Source of the DNA: Cephalotrichum gorgonifer
Lineage: Eukaryota; Ascomycota; Sordariomycetes; Microascales; Microascaceae
Length of the DNA stretch: 64,000 nt
Direction: 5' to 3'
NCBI GenBank assembly: GCA_900312665.1
Contig: ONZQ02000003.1
Coordinates: 640,648 to 704,647 of the forward strand
Shown: piece by piece, positions 1-11,878 of the stretch
Position numbering within the stretch: the first letter of the stretch is position 1
How the letters are laid out: each line of letters opens with the position of its first letter
Notes under the pieces: model-generated
What the model was told of the DNA's origin: nothing
Database searches by the model: none
What the model saw: only the letters and a program-made list of their open reading frames with translations
Program-made: the position numbers and the translations under genes

Positions 1-875
1 ATCTTGCCAAATGGGTCACCGGGCCTGGTAGGCTCGTATATCACAACGCCGACGTTGGGGATCCTATCTGTGAACCACTTGATTATGCTTTGCGCCTCAG
101 AAACCTCCAAGTAACACAGGCAGCATTCTGATACCAGTAGTGTGGGCACCTCGGTCCTCAGGCCGGGCAGCGTGGTCTCGCCGCCCCCCTTGACGAGGTC
201 TCGCAGGTCGAGTCCGTGGCATCGGTAGTCGCCTCCACTCGGAGGCTTGGCACTCCACGAGCCGCCCTCGCCTTCCGTCACGCCCGGGAGGACGTCGCGT
301 AGCGCGGGGACCCCTTGGACGGTCCTCATCTTCCTGGAGCAGGCGGCGGGGAAATCTATCTCGTGGTAGACGAGATCTCGGCCCTCTTGTCTAGCGAACA
401 GCTTCAGCGAGCGCGTGTCGGTGCCGGCTCCAAGAGAGACGATCTGCCGCAGCTCCCCTCCCGGCGACTCAGCAGCCCCAGCCCCAGCCCCTGACAGGAA
501 GCTCTCTATGAGTGCATCCAGGGCGGTGGTCCTCGTATAAGTCCCTACAAAGTTCCGTAAGCGCGAGGTTCCGATAGTTTTCTCTTTGGTGGCTATGGGC
601 CGAACCCCGCACTCACCTCGATTGATGATGGGAAGTCGTCGGCCGCTCGGCCCAGGCGAGCTCTGCACAAAGTACCTCGCATACGGGTCATCCAGGTACC
701 CCAGATCAACGGCGCTGAGACGCGATACAGCGGCGTCGGTGTCAGTCCCCTGGGTCACCTCGTCGGGATGAGGAATCGGGCCCGAGGAGCCTCCTCCTCC
801 ACGGCTCCGTCGAAAGGGTCGGCCGCCGCGCTGTCCCCGTGAATGGAGCAGGTTGGGGAGACGTGGGGCGGACAT
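1..875 (-). CDS. ppm1: Leucine carboxyl methyltransferase 1 (Ppm1/LCMT1), 3' part beyond window
   Basis: Methylates the C-terminal leucine carboxylate of the PP2A catalytic subunit using SAM, which steers PP2A holoenzyme assembly in the cytosol. Two exons are read: 617-875 and 1-544, the second running off the window edge. The intron 545-616 has a GTGAGT donor and a TTTGTAG acceptor and keeps frame. About 267 residues are visible. The N-terminus is Arg/Gly-rich. It is followed by the LCMT signatures AVSRLSAVDLGYLDDPYAR, then SLGAGTDTR (SAM-binding glycine loop), YHEIDFP (acidic residue binding SAM ribose) and LLVSECCLCYLE. The visible end, GDPFGK, is where the family continues with further C-terminal helices. 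The start is the ATG at 875, which gives a family-like N-terminus. It is transcribed away from the sre gene. Confidence 0.93.
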   Translation of the reverse strand, partial: MSAPRLPNLLHSRGQRGGRPFRRSRGGGGSSGPIPHPDEVTQGTDTDAAVSRLSAVDLGYLDDPYARYFVQSSPGPSGRRLPIINRGECGVRPIATKEKTIGTSRLRNFVGTYTRTTALDALIESFLSGAGAGAAESPGGELRQIVSLGAGTDTRSLKLFARQEGRDLVYHEIDFPAACSRKMRTVQGVPALRDVLPGVTEGEGGSWSAKPPSGGDYRCHGLDLRDLVKGGGETTLPGLRTEVPTLLVSECCLCYLEVSEAQSIIKWFTDRIPNVGVVIYEPTRPGDPFGK

Positions 876-2827
876 GCAGATATGATATTTCCCCGTCTAT
901 TATTATGTGGGAAGGGAGGTACCCGGGGTGTTGTGATGATGAACTATAGTACTCGTAGGTGGAGAGGTTCTGGTCATGCCTAGAGCTGGCGCTATTACTG
1001 AGTTGATGCTTGGCGTGATGTTGACAGTCGGCCGACCCATGCGTGCTGCATGTCATTAAAGCGGGCCGATGCCAATTTGCCGTGCGAATTATGGTGATCA
1101 CACGGTGATGTTCAAAGGGGGTTCAGCTGCAGCCCTCTCTTTAGCTGATTATCAGGCTGAAAGATGATCAAGATAGATAAGCCCAAAGATAATCTCGTCT
1201 CTACACTAGTATCAATCGATCAGCTCTTTGGCATTCCGAGTTGTATCTCGGCTGGCTATCAAGAAAAAATGTCAGGTGGTACTCTGTAGCGACCATAACA
1301 TTCCATGACTTCCATTCCAATGAAGACGTCCCCCCACACATACATGAACGATTATCCCAAACAAACAAGTGCGAGTACATGCGCCTAAACCGGGGAAGCC
1401 TACCCGGATCCTAGTCGGGGGGATTCTCTGCCCGCATGGGGAAGCGGTGAAAATACAACCATAGTTAAGGACGACTTCTACTCGGGGCAAAACCGGCGAC
1501 ATTTACCAATTTAGAGATACAGCGTGTGGTCATTCTCTTGGTATTGGCAATGGCTGGTCTTGACCTTTTTACAGCCCCGAAATAGACCTTCATAAAGCAA
1601 AACGCAGGGCAATTACTACAATGTCAAGCAATTGATTCCACTGTCCAAACTGGACCTAAAGGTATCTCCGATGGGGATGGGAAGTCCTCAAGAGTACCAA
1701 CGAAGTCCTTTTGGGATCTTGGTCAGCATTAGATACATGGGCGGTACCTCCTGCCCCCATGGCCTGTGGTGAGACCTATGGTGAGATGGTTCAATTGGTC
1801 TTGGTACATGAAAATTGTCAAGAATTCCAATGGCCCCCCCAGTACTTCTACACAACATTTGCCCCCGAGGAACGGAGGACATGGCACTAGCATCGGATTA
1901 GATCCTTTTTATCAGCCAATCATTGTGGGGTTATTGTCATCAGCATCAGGAGAAGGTCGCGTATCACCTCCGTCCCAGGCACCGCAAGCATTCCTTCAGA
2001 ACCGGCAGCTGCATAATAACGCTCGCCCCAAAGAAAACACATACTTGTACATCCATCTTTGCACGGGGGGAATCCATCCTGTCCCTCACCGTCGCCCACC
2101 TGAGCCCCGACATCTTTCCATGCAAAATCCCCGTCACACACACAGCCCACACTTCCCACCCACACTCGCCCCCCCCAAAAGTCATCAGAGTGGCAAGGCG
2201 TGCCAGCGTGTCAGGTTAATTCCCCCACACTATTCATTCTGCATACGACCTTGACAAATACCCCTGCGAATCGAACGGTCATCTCACCAGTTGCCCTGGC
2301 TGTCGGCTAATACGACGTCCTCAACCATCCACCACTCCCCCCCTGCACCGGCTGTTCCTCACGCAGCCCTGACCTCCCCTCTACAAGCACGAATCCCACC
2401 GGCATCTAGGACACGACTTGTTGGGTCATTCCATATTCCATCCTTCCTCGAGGAGCCTCCGACCGCCCTTGGCTTCGACCCGACCTTTCTTGCACTTGGA
2501 CATACAGCGTAACCCCTGGTGCCTCTTCCATCTTGGATTCTCACCACCGCCAATCACACCTGTTGGGAAAGCATAGTGGCACTATAGCTCCCGAAACCAC
2601 CTCTACGCCACCGGTCTCGCTGACACATTCCGGCCTCAGCCCCTGCCTACACTGCCTGCGTAGCAGCTGCCTAAGGCCACTTGCGTTCGCGTGTCCTGGT
2701 TCCAATTTGCATCACAGGCGGATGTCGACTTAGTGTAGTCTCCTCTCGGACACCGAGCACCCTCCCTTTCTCTCGACCCGCGCTCGACCCTCACCCCCTT
2801 CAAACTCGCCAGACCAGACGGAGATGA
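876..2827. other. Intergenic region between divergent ppm1 and sre
   Basis: About 1.95 kb without a gene I can support. Short open frames on both strands lack domains, codon bias or splice context. A cluster of GATA-type sites sits at 1149-1193. The part nearest sre (about 2300-2820) is C/T-rich and probably contains the sre promoter and 5' leader. Confidence 0.6.
1149..1193. promoter_or_regulatory. Cluster of four GATA-core sites
   Basis: TTATC at 1149-1153 (GATAA on the minus strand), GATAG at 1172, GATAAG at 1176 and GATAAT at 1188 lie within 45 bp. Fungal GATA factors, including SRE itself and nitrogen regulators, bind such cores. The cluster is about 275-320 bp upstream of the ppm1 start and about 1.6 kb upstream of sre, so its target is unclear. 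Short cores are common by chance. Confidence 0.3.
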
Positions 2828-4629
2828 ATGGCGATGCCTGAAGACTATAGACCTGTATCAACTCGGGCTGGGCCCGACGCCCCTGCGCCACGGACTGCCC
2901 TACCATCGAGGCCCATACCCGTCAAGGACCGGCAACCCCTTGTGCAGTCCCCACCCCCACGACATACGCAAACCAAACACGAACAAATGGATCCTAGAGA
3001 CTCTGGCGTCCAACGAACCGAACTTCCCGAGAGCCCTATGACGAGTCCGACGAAACCCGGGAGTCCAGGGGCCTCGAGTGATGTGGGTGCACCGAAGCCC
3101 TCCTCCGGCGCTCAGGCCGGCCAGATTTGCAGGTGAGTCCGGGCCACGTCCTGTCGAATAATGATGGTTTTGCTAATACATCTCGGCAGCAACTGCGGCA
3201 CCACACGGACGCCGCTGTGGAGAAGGTCACCCCAAGGAGCCACTATCTGCAACGCTTGTGGCCTCTATCAAAAGGCGAGGAATACCGCACGGCCGACAAA
3301 GCTAAATCGTACGGGCATTAGTCTAGCATCAGAGCCCCGTGCGTCCCCTTCGAAGCCTTCAGCGCCCGCAGCGAAGCCTGCAAAGAACGGCCATGGCGCC
3401 ACGTACTTCGCCGCGGACCAAGTTTCAACGGGTACGTGCCCAGGCGGAGGCCGGTGTAACGGAACCGGCGGTGCCGAAGGGTGCAGCGGATGCCCCGCGT
3501 TCAACAACAGGCTCTCCAAGAGGGCGCAGCTTAATACGAAGGGACATGGGTCTGGCTGCAAGGGCGCGGGCGCCGTCGAAGTAGATCACTCACAGCCGAT
3601 CGATATTGCAGCGACCCTTAAGCAGCCCCAGCAAGCACAAAATACGCCCGTGGTGATTGCCTGTCAGAACTGCGCGACGACGATCACCCCGCTCTGGAGG
3701 AGGGACGAGAGCGGGCACACGATATGCAACGCCTGCGGTTCGCTCCCCCCGAACATACCTGATGAATGCCCGAGCATGGAACTAATTTATGCGTAGGACT
3801 ATATTACAAACTCCACGGTGTACATCGACCTGTTGCGATGAAGAAGGCGACCATAAAACGACGGAAGAGGGTTATCGCCGCCCAGGACGATGGCGAGAGC
3901 GTGGAGAACGACGGCTCGGGCCGGAGCACAGAAGGAACCCCAGAACGCGGGACGACGAATGCCGACGGATCTGTCAATCTCGGGTTCAGACGCCGCGCGG
4001 ACCAGCTACCGCCCATCGAGCCTCGGCCTGGACTCAGCGCCCCCGGCAGCCAGCAGTCCCCCCTCCCCTCAACGGACCCCTCGGGATACCAGACTTCGTA
4101 TCCTCGCCAGCAAGACGTGCCCATGTATCTCCATGAAGAGAACCGACTCGCCTCCTTAGCGACGGTTGCCTCTACCGAGGAGAGACAGCCTTCGCTCTCG
4201 CCAGCTTCGTTCCTGTCGTCGAACCGCAAGCGGTCCTTCTCCGCGACCGAGCCGGACTCGTCGTTGGCTGCCCACGATGCGAGCCGCGAGAGCACGAAGA
4301 GGATATCGTCCATTATATCGATTCTAAATCCCGCAGACGAAGCGTCGCCGGACCCAGCGTACGAGAGGCAGAGGGAGCAGCACCCCGCCTCGAGGTCGCC
4401 GCATTCCGGGTACCCAGCAGCGAGCAATAACTCTCAATATTCGCCCAGTGTATCGGGGGCGCGGTACTCTCCGGGAATGCCAGGGACACACAACTACCGG
4501 GAGGCCAGCTCGGAGAGGGAGGCAAAGACCGAGAGGAGGGATGCGCTCCGGCGGGAGGCGGAGAGGATGCGCGCTATGCTGGCGCAGAAGGAGAGGGAAC
4601 TAGAGGAGATGAGCATGCAGGATGACTGA
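2828..4629 (+). CDS. sreA: SRE/SreA-type GATA repressor of siderophore biosynthesis and iron uptake
   Basis: Nuclear repressor of siderophore and iron-uptake genes under iron sufficiency. Exons 2828-3132, 3190-3737 and 3797-4629 give 561 aa, close to the usual ~550. Finger 1 is C101-X2-C104-X17-C122-X2-C125 (CSNCGTTRTPLWRR...CNAC). Finger 2 is C260-X2-C263-X17-C281-X2-C284 followed by GLYYKLHGVHRP. Between them is the diagnostic Cys-rich segment with C185, C191, C200 and C203 (CPGGGRCNGTGG...CSGCPAF), which in this family is linked to iron sensing. Two fingers plus this segment separate it from AreA and single-finger GATA factors. A Glu/Arg-rich coiled coil closes the protein (about 530-558), as expected for SRE. 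Intron 1 splits the CSNC motif of finger 1. Intron 2 falls directly after the last Cys of finger 2. An out-of-frame ATG at 2824 hits an immediate stop, so 2828 is the chosen start. Confidence 0.95.
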
Positions 4630-5312
4630 GGAGATTATGAAAACGGAAAGGGGTTTTGGGGGGAGTATGGTTTATGATTTTATGGTTGGCTTATACCCTT
4701 TTCTTGCTGGTTTGAAGAAGCGGCACGTTTTAATGTGCGGAGGGCGACAAGGAGCTTCGATGAAGACGAAGACCACCTTGTCTAGGTGCACACCACTAAT
4801 CACGAGTGATGATAGATTAAGAGGGAACGAACCAGATCACTTTGGGCAGGTATAATGTCGCGTCGGCAAGGCTCGGTTTAGACAAAGTGGAAAGACGAGT
4901 ATGAGCATAACAGGTCGTAGATGAATTAGCGTGAGCAAAAAAAGACACAATGTACTGCTACCCATGAAGTTGCCCTTCTAGATACTTCCTGGCAACCTGT
5001 TCTACCCTGATGTTATTCGTTACATGATATACACCGTTCAGACAGCGCCGTGCTATAGCAATTCTAGCACACCATCCCACTGATCCCTTTCCGCGTCCGA
5101 ATTCCACGCCGATGGCCGGAGTGCCTGGTAGACTTCCCAGTCCCCAGTCATTTACACGCTTGCCCCTAATACACAATCTGCCGTTTAGATCCACAACCTC
5201 GTCACAATATATCCTACCACCTCGGTCGCTCAACCCGACACAGGGCCTGAGACACAGACCAAGAGGTCGGGCTAAGGGAGTCGGGGGGGTGGGGGAAGTC
5301 CGAGAGAGGCCC
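4630..5312. other. Convergent intergenic region sre / tvp15
   Basis: About 680 bp between the 3' ends of two convergent genes. It presumably holds both 3' UTRs and poly(A) sites. No gene, repeat or RNA is recognised. Confidence 0.6.
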
Positions 5313-6143
5313 TTAGACGCCCTCGGCGCCCCAGCCCGCATCGGCCTCCCTCATGTTCGCGGGAGGCTCAACGGAGGGGACGAACTCGAGAACGACGTAG
5401 GCGACTCCGATGATGCCGACGACGCTGCCGGTGATGATGAACCAGGTGCTCTCGCCTAGGATGAGGCTGCCGATGAAGATGTAGACTTTCGTTTTGTGTT
5501 AGTGGCGTTGTTGGCTCGGATCGAGGTGAGGAGGGGGGGGTGGAGGGTGGGAGGGGCACGTACAGAGACCGCGGCCGATGAAGGAGAAGAGGAACGAGGC
5601 GTAGCGGGATACCTGGGGCGGGATCTGGAATTCTGCAGTTCTTTTAGTTAGCGAGAAGAACGAGATGGGCCACATCGGCGGCAAGGAAGGGCTTCAGGGG
5701 GGACGATGTACCGAGGAGAGCGACGGCGGCGGCGAAGATGATGATGTAGACGGCCTCAATGGCTCTGCGATGCGTTAGCTTCCGTTCTGGGTTTTCGTGT
5801 TTCGTTCGCTTTCGAACTGGGGCTCGCTGGGAGACGGGGATGCTGTCGGATCGTACCCAGACCTAAAAATCGGAGAGATGTTAGCTGGCGTGCTCCTTTG
5901 TGCGTCCGGGATGGAGCCGAGGTTGACGGGGCGGGGGGACCCGATCGCGAAACTTACCAGGAGATGGGGAAGAAGCAAGAGATACCCCCCGTCAACATGG
6001 CGGCCGCAACCACCAGGTTGACGATTCGGCTAGCAAAAGGGTTCGGAAGTCAGCAAAATCGTGTTTGCGCGATAGATTTCCCTCTGCCCGCGACAGGGGG
6101 GCGGCCGGGCCCAAGAAACCCACAAGATATCGGACAACTCCAT
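5313..6143 (-). CDS. tvp15: Tvp15-like / COPI-associated Golgi membrane protein with a 6-nt microexon
   Basis: Small Golgi membrane protein of the Tvp15/COPI-associated family, implicated in vesicle trafficking. Six exons are read on the minus strand: 6124-6143, 5958-6029, 5857-5862, 5712-5764, 5564-5632 and 5313-5485, giving 130 aa. The start reads MELSDIFRIVNLVV. The conserved core includes VALLEFQIPPQVSRYASF, FSFIGRGLFYIFIGS and the C-terminal signature EPPANMREADAGWGAE. Four hydrophobic segments fit a four-helix membrane protein with both ends cytosolic. Every intron has a GT donor, an AG acceptor and usually a CTAAC or CTGAC branch site. The third exon is only 6 nt. Omitting it joins TG to A and makes a TGA stop. 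The intron density for such a short gene is high. The family is confident; the symbol is by similarity. Confidence 0.88.
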
Positions 6144-6800
6144 TTTGCTAGTTTTCGGATGGAAGCAATTAAAGGTAAATCTGGTCGAGGAGGAGGCGAT
6201 TCAGGAAAGAAGGAAGAGGGTGTTTTGGGAGTTGTTGATGCGGTTATGCGATGACGCGGCGGAAAGTAGGCAACTGGATTTCCAGACGAAACGTGATCGC
6301 AACGGGGAGTAGTGTGGTTGTGGTCGAGGTTATGGTGCGTGGCGAAGGAGATTGGCTGGATCGATGATGCTGGGCCAAGGTCCTGATTGGAAAAGGAGGT
6401 GTGGGACGCTTGATTGAGCTGCCATGTGTTCATATGCCATGGTTAGAAGGCTAGCACGAGTACTGGTACTAGCCCCTCGCAAAATGTACTTATCGTCGAT
6501 ATGGATATACTTGAAAAGATTAAGTACCCATTTGTACTAAGTTGCAATTGGGACGTAATACCCGGGATCTATGTGAGCTCTTCTTCGACCTCACCGCCTA
6601 CCTAAAACGGGTGCTTAGCTCTAATAGCGGAACGTCATTGCCATCCATCCCTGCGGCGTATCACAGATTCATCACAGGCGAGGATTTGTGAGGATCGGAC
6701 GGCCAAGCCTACCTTCTTCGTACGTGTAATACAAGTACACTGCGCGTCCATATGAGCTATCATTGAAGTCAATGAGTTCGCGCATCAACACTGGCCCATC
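6144..6800. promoter_or_regulatory. Divergent promoter region tvp15 / mef2
   Basis: About 660 bp between two divergent start codons, so it must contain both promoters. I see no clear TATA box or recognised operator. There is a short run of TAC/GTA-rich sequence around 6450-6540. Confidence 0.5.
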
Positions 6801-9442
6801 ATGCACGCTTCGGTGATGCCGGGCATCGTATTGCGCCGGGGCCGGAAGCTCAGGTTCACCTCCCCCGTCGTCTGGGCCTGGGCCTGCTACTCGGCGCCCT
6901 CCAGGCGAGGAGTGCATACTCCCGCAACTCAGCTCCCGCTTGGACCGCATATAAAGGACATCCGGAACATTGGCATCATTGCCCACGTCGATGCTGTTAG
7001 TTTTCCTGGTTTTCTTTTTCTCTCCTGGAGCTTCTTCTCGGAGCTCCCCCTCCGGGAGCGAATCGCCTGTGAAATGGCTCTAATCAGCATTCAGGGCAAA
7101 ACGACTACTACTGAGCGCATGCTCTACTGCAGCGGCTTCTCATCTCGCCAAGGGAGTATGTACCCGGTTGGCTACCGATCCGCAGCCGGCGCAGGGCAGA
7201 AAGAGTACAGCGCTAACTTCATGAAGGAGTCGACGAGGGGAGCACCGTGACGGACTTCCTCGATCTCGAGCGGGAAAAGGGTATCACAATCCAGTCGGCA
7301 GCCGTCACCCTGCAGTGGCCCCGACACGATGCCCTACCCCCTGGTACCCGCCCCAAGACCATCAACCTCATCGACACGCCCGGCCACCAGGATTTCCGCT
7401 TCGAGGTCGACCGGTGCCTCCCTGTCCTCGATGGCGCTGTGTGCATCATCGACGGTGTTGAGGGCGTCGAAGCCCACACCGAGCGCGTGTGGTCCTCGGC
7501 ACAGGAGCACGGCATCCCGCGCATCGTCTTCGTCAACAAGCTCGATCGCGAGGGGGCGTCGTTCAGGAGGTCCGTCGTGGACATTGGGTCCAGGTTGAAC
7601 TGTATGCCAGTCGTGTGCCAGATCCCGTGGTACGAGGGAGAGAACTTCGTCGGCGTGGTCGACGTGCTGAGCCGCGTGCTGTACCAGTGGGGCCCGGACA
7701 GGAAGCTCACGGCTGCCCCCGTCCTGCCGACCGCCGACCCCGAGCTGCTTAAGGAGTTGAGGCTGGCAAGGGAGAACATGGTTGCCGTACTCGCGGACCA
7801 CGACGAGCTCATCATGGACATGTTCCTCGAGGACCCCGACGCCATCACGGACCAGCATCTCAAGGATGCCATGCGGAGGACGATAGGAGCCGGGGACGGT
7901 ACCGTGGTCCCCGTCTTCGCTGGCGCCTCTCTCCGGAGTATCGGCGTCGAGCCCCTATTGGACGCCGTCATCGACTACCTGCCGAGCCCCGACGAGAGGC
8001 CTGAGGTTGTGGTCACCAGCCTTGGCAAGAAGCTCAAGCTGTCAGAGGTGCTGGAGAAGACGGTCAACAGGTCCGGCCAGCAGCAGCTCGCGGCAGTCTC
8101 GTCAGTCTTCAAGGTCACAAACCACCCCAAGGAGGGCCTGCTCGCCTTCGTGCGCGTCTACGGCGGCCAACTGGCCAAGAACTCGGCGCCGTGGAACACG
8201 CACGCCCTACAGACGGAGAAGCCCATGGGCATGGTACAGATCGAGGCCGAGAAGACCCACAACGTCGACCACCTCAGCGCGGGCCAGATCGGCGCGCTGC
8301 GGGGGCTCAAGTTTGCGAGGACGGGCGACACTCTCGTCTCGGCCGTAGGCCACAAGGGCGTCCCCGAGCCGGCGAAGCACATCATGATCCGCCCCGCGGA
8401 GATCCCGCCGCCGGTGGCCTTCCTCGCCATCGACCCCTTCGGCCTAGTGGCGGCCAATGAGCTGCAAACGGCCCTGCAGAACACGTCGAGGGAGGACCCT
8501 AGCCTGCGGTGGAGCCGGGACGAAAGGACGGACCAGTTCATCATACAGGGCATGGGGAAGCTCCACCTCGACGTCACGGTGCACGAACTGAAGCGGAGGT
8601 ACAAGATCGACGCGGCGTTCGGCGACATAGAGGTCGACTACAAGGAGCACCTCACCTACGTGACCCCGCCGCACACGGCCACCTTCGACCGGGCGCTTGC
8701 GGGGAAGACCGGGTCGGCGACGTGCACTGTGGTGCTCGGGCCCATAGAGGCGCACCATCGCGAGTCGGTGCTCGAGTCGACGGTCGAGCGCGACGGGAAT
8801 ATGTTCCACATCAAGATCCCGCTCCCGGAGGGCAGCGGGTCGCTGCCCTTCAACCCGGAGGAGGCACGGCAGCAGCTCCTCAACGGGGCCATCGCGGGGC
8901 TGGCGAGGGGTCCGCGCAGGGGGTCGCCCGTGCACGGGTGCCACGTCACGATCGAGGTGGACCTGGAGGGCACGAAGACGCCGACGGGGGGCCACTTCAG
9001 CGGGGCGTCGCGACGGGCGGTGTCGGACGCGCTGAAGGGGGCGCTCGCGGCGTCGCAGGTGGCGGTGCTGGAGCCGATCATGAGGGTGGTGATCTCGTGT
9101 CCCGAGGCGGTGGCGGGGACGGTGCAGCACGACATCAGCTCGGCGGCGGGGGGCCACGTACTCGAGGTCAAGGACCTGTCGTCCGGCGCCGGGGGCTACG
9201 CGGGCGAGGGTTCGGCGGTGGACGTGTCGAAGATCTACGCGCCGGCGGACAGGTACGAGGAGATCACGACGCAGAGGGAGAGGGTCGGCGTCAGGCGGGT
9301 GCAGATCACGGCGAGGGTGCCGTTCAAGGAGGTCATCGGGTACGATGGGCATCTGAGGAGTAAGACTGGGGGGAGGCATAGCATGACGATGGCGTTTGAT
9401 AGTTTGGCGAAGGTGACGGGGTTCAGGGACAGGAAGTTGTGA
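6801..9442 (+). CDS. mef2: Mitochondrial elongation factor G2 / ribosome recycling GTPase (Mef2)
   Basis: GTPase acting with ribosome recycling factor to split mitochondrial ribosomes (EF-G2mt role). Exons 6801-6995, 7095-7155 and 7227-9442 give 823 aa, close to yeast Mef2. The N-terminus (about 1-45) is Arg-rich and lacks acidic residues, as in a mitochondrial presequence. GTPase motifs are visible: P-loop AHVDAGKTTTTE, assembled across intron 1; switch II DTPGHQDF; and NKLD for guanine recognition. Domains II-V of EF-G follow, including GELHLD-like GMGKLHLDV and a C-terminal region ending SMTMAFDSLAKVTGFRDRKL. The spacing GITIQSA after the switch I region is typical. Assignment to Mef2 rather than Mef1 rests on overall similarity and length, so it is slightly less sure than membership of the EF-G family. 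Intron 1 is read through in frame, so unspliced RNA would encode a disrupted P-loop. Confidence 0.92.
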
Positions 9443-11878
9443 TGGGGAAGGGGGGGGCTTCTTGGCTTAGAGTTATTAGATCGTGTTAGATAGGAGGCTC
9501 GGGGTGTTTGTGAGTCTACTACTCGTGTATATTGTGATGTTAGATAGCAAAGAAAACTGGCGGTTCTAGAGCTCTTCCTTTTACGTGGCACTCCTGGATG
9601 GAACTCCTCAAGGCTTCTCTGGAGAGAGAGTCTTGGCCAGATGTATTCACACTGCGATGCCTCAATGTGTGCATCTTGCAGATTGTAGCGAAGCATTAGT
9701 GAATAGATGTAGTGTATCGGGTCTTTGCGGATACAAGTATTGGGAGGCACTTGATATAACGAAGGTCCAGTCCACAGCGCAGATCAACATTGATCAGGAA
9801 GGCCACGGATGGCGACGGGTGCGAATTATGGTTGTTAATGCCAGACGGCTGGGATATTGAGATGGAAGATGAGAAGAAGAACAAACACGCTAAGGACACA
9901 TACGTGCGATTAGTAAATCGGAGACTCACTCCGGATATCTTGCACACCAGGGTATAAGCGGGCTGATTTAAACCGTAGAAGGCAAATATCACACCAGGTC
10001 CCATCCTCTCTCTACAAGGCACATATTAGTACAAACAAGTATGATGGAAGTCCAGCCGAGCGAGAACACCACTCGGGTGCCACAAGTTGATTATTATTTT
10101 TAGGGACTTTAAAATCCCGTCATCCTCCGCTCTCGCTAACCCGGCTATTAAGCAGCTCGCTCACTCATACAAAAACGGTGTAAGAATTAGACGACAGGTT
10201 TTCCCTCCACCACCAAGGAAAGAAATCCTGAATCCGGATTCCTTCGATCTTAGAATAGAACCGCTCACCCAGCCGATCTAGCAGCCCCCTCTTCGATCGA
10301 CATTCTTCCCGCTTCTGACGAGAGTGTGCGATATTAATAGAGGACAGAACGTTATGATTAATTCGCCCCCAGGCCGAAAGTTTTGGCGTTTTTGGTCCAG
10401 GGCGAGTCGTCCAAGTCCAGAGTCGAAACGAAGCGCCCGCGACCAGAAGCTAGATGTACATAGGATACGTCAAAGCCAAATGGTGCATAGTTACCCACAC
10501 AATGTGAGCGAACGCTGGGAGTGGGGGGATGGAATGCCCGGCCCATGTGTTCCCCACCGCATTGATTGGCCCCAATCTTGAGGGAATGGAACGCCACCAA
10601 AAGAGAAATGGCGCCCCTGGGCAAAAGCCTAAGTAAGGTACCAACGAGGATGCGACCCCACCTGCCTTAGTTCATTCAAGTTAGGCTTTTGGCCCCATTT
10701 TGGAACCACCTTCCCCACCGACTGACACGCAGGGCATGGCGCCGTTCCTGCGCCAATCCTACCCGCCCTGGGGAACTTTGACAGGACAATCCTCATTTGC
10801 CCTTGCTAGGGCTGACTGTCTGTCCTCGGTGGTGATCGAGCCGGATTATACCTTCTTATTTCAGGGCTCGTCGCGATATTTTTATGTTAATTGAATATCC
10901 TCCGAGGTCAGAGCAGAGATTTAAGGCTGTTTAAGGCTGTGAATAATCAAGGGCAGTTGCAAACGATCCTGGGTCTTTAACCGGGGTATGGAGTAAAATC
11001 GGGTCACGATGATGCGAGGATTTTCGAAACGTGCGACTGGAAAGGGGCCGGCCCTCTCAAACACATTCCCATTTCCATCCCCATTCCCGTCCGATAATAG
11101 CCAGTAGTAGGCAACATCTCCGAATAGTTACTGCTCACTAGTCCTTGTATTAATCCGTACTCGCGCAAGTGTTGTAGTGTACAAATCGAATAATCAGATT
11201 GCAATGCTGATTTGGTGTAAGCGCGCCAGTTCAGCGCATTTTAGCCCGTGTACACTCTACCAGGGAACTTGGTATTAGGACGGGTAGTAGAGGTCGTACC
11301 TGCTACTTGCTGAAATTAAACAAAATTAGACACACCGCAAGCGACCGCTCCTCTCCTTGTGGCTATCGGCCACCCATGGGGGCCAAGCCTTCAAAGGCCC
11401 CAGGAGTAAGATTGCACCAGAAAAATGCGCGAGATCTCGCCCGCTTGGCCGCCCACGTCGACCCTGTCGCTGTCACTTGCCACTTCACAGCCCGTGCGTT
11501 GGCCCCCAGCTCAGGCACGGCACTGGCACTGCCCATCCATCCCTTCGAGTAGTATTCCCTCTCACTCCCCCCCCCAAAAAAAATCCCGTCCTCACGAAAA
11601 CCTCCTTCCATCCTAGCATCACCTCTCATTTATCGTGACGGCAGTTCCCATCCTTAAAGCAGTCTTCAAACCTGCGTTCACTCTTTTCGCAAAAAAAAGT
11701 CGCCGTCATTCATTTTTATCCATTTCTTGGATACCAGTATCCTTTGTGATACTTACACACCCCACACTCACTTCAATCCGTCTCAACTCGCGCGCATTTC
11801 ACTTTCACCGATCGACATATAGACTCGATCTCAAATTCGAAATCAACAACCCCGGACACTAATCAGACCACAAAAAAA
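9443..11878. other. Long intergenic region mef2 / Cys-rich GPI-type gene
   Basis: About 2.4 kb without a supported gene. Open frames up to 108 codons on both strands look random. A small tandem duplication of a 10-nt unit (TTAAGGCTGT-like) lies at about 10920-10940. From about 11560 the sequence is C/T- and A-rich with poly-C/poly-A runs, which looks like the core promoter and 5' leader of the gene starting at 11879. Confidence 0.55.
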
